Below are positions 61,553 to 64,000 of a stretch of DNA of 64,000 bases, in pieces; position 1 is the first letter of the stretch; each line of letters opens with the position of its first letter. The notes beneath the pieces are model-generated. The model was given only the letters and a program-made list of their open reading frames with translations. It did not search any database and was not told the DNA's origin. This stretch comes from Tilletiopsis washingtonensis (Eukaryota > Basidiomycota > Exobasidiomycetes > Entylomatales): positions 528,286 to 592,285 of the forward strand of contig NW_020312012.1 in NCBI RefSeq assembly GCF_003144115.1. The letters run 5' to 3'. Both the position numbers and the translations under genes were made by a program.

Positions 61553-64000
61553 ATGCCGTACGCGCCGCGCGCCACGACCGTCGGCGGCAGCATCGGAAGC
61601 GCCGCCACCGGCGCGCCGCAAGCGCCCGCCGAGACGCTGCCCATCGGCGAGCAGCTCATGCACGTCGACCAAGCCATCACCCTCACGCTGCAGGAGATCG
61701 ACGCCAACTTTGCACGCGCACACCAGTGTGTCACCGGCCGCATCCTGCCCGCCGTCAAGCACTACGGCGTCGCCAGCGCGCGCACATGGCAGGGCGCTCG
61801 CGTGAGTAGCGAGAGGCAGGAGCGGTCACGCTGGCACGAGGCGTGCGCACCCGCAGATGCACACGCCCTGCCTGCGCCTCGCGGCGGCCCGCATGTATGC
61901 TGACACTGTTCCACAGTTCTGGAAGCACTTCTTCGAGGTCAGCGCCAATGTCTCTCTCACGACGCCCTCGGGCGATGCAGACGCCGAGACCGCTGCTGCG
62001 GGCGAGGCGTCCGCGCTCGGCACGTCAACCTACGACGTCGACACGTCGCGCGACTACGCCGACGAGTCTGCCGCAGGCGCTACGCCGCGCGCTGCTCCAC
62101 GCTCTGCGGGCGCAAAGGCAGGCGATGCCGGCGGCGCTGGCGATGAAACGTCGCAGCTGGAGGACATCGGCGATGACTCCGATGATCTCGATCACTCGGG
62201 CTTCTTCCAGTCGCTGCGCCACGCCAAGGCCTCCTCGCCCGCAGCACGCGGCAGTAACGCACGGCAAGGCGGTGCAGATGACACCGGCGCCTCGTGGGCG
62301 CCCGTCGAGAGCCCCTTCGAGCGGCTTAAGAAAGATGTCGAGTCGCAGCTCGGCTCGCGAGGCGACGTGACGGAGAGCAGCGTCATTCTCGAGTCGCACC
62401 GAGCCCAGCGCGAACGTGCCATGCGCGGCGAGACAGAGCAGGTGCGGCGCGGCATCGAGGCGCTGCACACCGGCATTGAAGGCAGCAGCTCGCTGGCAGA
62501 GCCGCCAGAGATGTCGGCGCGTCCCTCTGCCGCCGCGGCGCCTGAGGCTGCCCGGCGGACGCCGAAGAAGAGCACGCCGCTGCTGCGCAGGGTGCTTGCC
62601 AACGAACAGCGGCGTGCCAGCCCCGGCGGCCCCATTCCGCGCGTCACTGCGACGCCTCGCGGCGCGGCCAAGCGCGGCAACCCCTTCGGCCCGGCAAGCG
62701 CGCGTGCGCAGGCTTCGTCGCCTGCGATGGAGCCGCCCATGTCTGTGCGCCGGTGGGACGGCATCGCCGATCTGCGCAAGACGCCCCTGGCATCAGCGCG
62801 CAAGATTCGCAGCAAGGCTGCGGGCACCGCCAAGGGCGACAAGGCGCAGAAGGGCGCCAAGCCGGACGACTGGGACGACAGCGATTCTGATGATGAGGCG
62901 AGCCTTGCCTGGCCCGCGGGCATGAGTCCGCCTGTCACTATGCGCTTCAGCGTGCCGCAGAGCCGCTACCACAAGGTGAGATGGCGCGACAGCTGCGCGT
63001 CTGTACTCGCTGACGCATAGCATGATCAAGACACCGGCAAAGGAGGCGGCACGTCTGGTAGTTGACGACCTCCTTCGGACCGTCGGAGCTGGCTCGCCCG
63101 CGCAATTCGACCTTGGTGTTGCGCCGAGCGTGACGCGGACCGCGACGGCTAAGGGCGGCCGGCCGTCGCTGGTCGGGACGCCGCTGCGCAAGGGCCCTGT
63201 CGCCAAGGCACGCGGCTCGCACGCCAACAAGCGGCGCGACTCGTTGCCCACGCCGCCGACGCTCACGCGCAGCCACCAGCCGCCGCCGGGTGCTGCTGCA
63301 TCGTCGACCACGCCCTCTGCGCCGCCGCGTGCCGGCTCGAATGTGCCGGGAAGCGCGTCCACAGCTGGCGGAAGTGCAGGCAAGGGCAAGCCGAGCAGCG
63401 CGGCGCGGCTGATGGACGAAGACGAGGGACTGGAGGACGATGATGTGCCCCAGGACCTCGGCACTGGTCTGAGCCGTGTGGCACTGCAGAAGACGCCGGC
63501 CGAGATGGATGCGCTGCTGGCTGTGCAAGACGTGAGTGCCTCTGCAGTGCCAAGACTGAGACGATTGCTCAAGCCTGCTCCGAAACAGGACGACTCTGAG
63601 AGCGACGACTCATCCTCGGACGACGACGATGACGACGAGGCAGGCGTCGGCAGCGCGCTTGGCAGCTCTGCGCGCGGCGAGGCGTCGGGCGCCTACTCCA
63701 TCTCGCAGGGATGGACGGCCAGCTCGATCTCCTCTGCGGCCTCCGCCTCCGCGTCTGGCGCATCCTCGCGCGCTCGCACCATTGACCAGGACACACTCTT
63801 CGGCATCCGACCGCCGGCACCGCGCGCCCCTGCGGCGCCGGCACCTGCTGCTGCCAGCGGCGCTGCTGCCGGCGCGGGCAAGGATGGCTTCCGGCCCTGG
63901 GGCCACGTCGACGAGATGGGCACCGTTCACGGCGGCCGTCCGCTGCTCGACGAGCGCGACAACACCTACAGCGCCCCGTCGCCGACGCCTGCGACTCGCG
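61553..64000 (+). CDS. ASK1: DASH complex subunit Ask1, 3' truncated by the window
   Basis: Ask1 belongs to the fungal DASH/Dam1 ring that couples kinetochores to microtubules. Exons so far are 61553-61801, 61917-62975, 63031-63531 and 63589 to the window end, covering 740 residues. The conserved N-terminal domain is clear: IGEQLMHVDQAITLTLQEID, NFARAHQCVTGRILPAVKHY, then FWKHFFEVSANVSL after a 115-nt intron. A second conserved motif, KTPAKEAARLVVDDLLRTVG, begins exon 3, where the acceptor is ATCAAG at 63030 rather than the usual CAG; a TAG ten bases upstream would break the frame. The rest is low-complexity with acidic runs (SESDDSSSDDDDDDE) and several SP/TP sites, suitable for Cdk control as known for Ask1. 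The stop codon lies beyond the window. Confidence 0.9.

Noticed and set aside
60053-61762. 569-codon minus-strand frame covering GAL7 and part of ASK1
   Set aside because: The right part reads through GAL7 introns and the divergent promoter into the ASK1 antisense strand; only the spliced GAL7 model preserves the family sequence.
1-64000. tRNA, rRNA, CRISPR-like arrays, transposons or retroelements
   Set aside because: I looked for B-box-like GGTTCGA motifs, regularly spaced repeats, long terminal or inverted repeats, and transposase, integrase or reverse-transcriptase motifs. None was seen by eye; a tRNAscan-SE and repeat-library search would be decisive.

Overview
The window looks like a piece of nuclear chromosome from a GC-rich basidiomycete yeast or smut-type fungus, most likely Ustilaginomycotina. 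This is inferred from gene content and intron style, not from a database match. It holds genes for a DASH-complex Ask1 protein, Nog2, Pds5, Sac3, TAF12, Pol I RPA2 and a Xpt1-type Stealth phosphotransferase. Coding sequence is strongly GC-biased. Introns are short (about 45-70 nt), with GTGAGT-like donors, a CTGAC/CTGAT branch site 15-30 nt before the end, and CAG/TAG acceptors. I rebuilt exon chains by hand. Every complete chain adds up to a whole number of codons, which is the main internal check on the coordinates. Coding features are reported as start-to-stop spans, with exons listed in the evidence.

Left third (1-25 kb): a 5'-truncated PAQR receptor gene with a run of tiny exons; PDS5 cohesin regulator (minus); dephospho-CoA kinase (minus); a GPI-type secreted arylsulfotransferase-family protein (plus); alanine aminotransferase with a mitochondrial-looking leader (plus); a TMEM242-like membrane protein (plus); a glutamine-rich two-finger C2H2 transcription factor (plus) inside a 9-kb stretch with two gene-poor gaps of about 2.9 kb; and a six-exon gene of unknown function (plus).

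Middle (25-45 kb): a dense block of nuclear housekeeping genes, mostly in divergent pairs with shared promoters. These are NUP57/NUP54-like nucleoporin and TAF12, NOG2 ribosome-export GTPase and SPE2 S-adenosylmethionine decarboxylase, and SAC3 mRNA-export factor and RPA2 Pol I subunit. Several have unusual splicing: a 7-nt microexon in RPA2 and a 621-nt intron in NOG2.

Right third (45-64 kb): a peroxisomal (AKL-ending) 2-enoyl-CoA hydratase-2; a secreted protein made of six perfect four-cysteine units; a 3.6-kb gap; a nucleotide-sugar transporter convergent with a Stealth-family xylosylphosphotransferase-like gene; an alcohol-acetyltransferase-like gene; GAL7; and, divergent from GAL7, the 3'-truncated DASH gene ASK1. 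Transporter, Stealth enzyme and GAL7 lie within about 10 kb and all deal with sugar nucleotides or glycans, but clustering by function is only a suggestion.

I saw no transposon, retroelement, tRNA, rRNA or CRISPR-like array, and no obvious new multi-gene system. The observations most worth following are the microexon cluster, the cysteine-repeat secreted protein, the long NOG2 intron as a possible snoRNA host, the hairpin-bearing intron in the unknown gene, and the large untranslated stretches.
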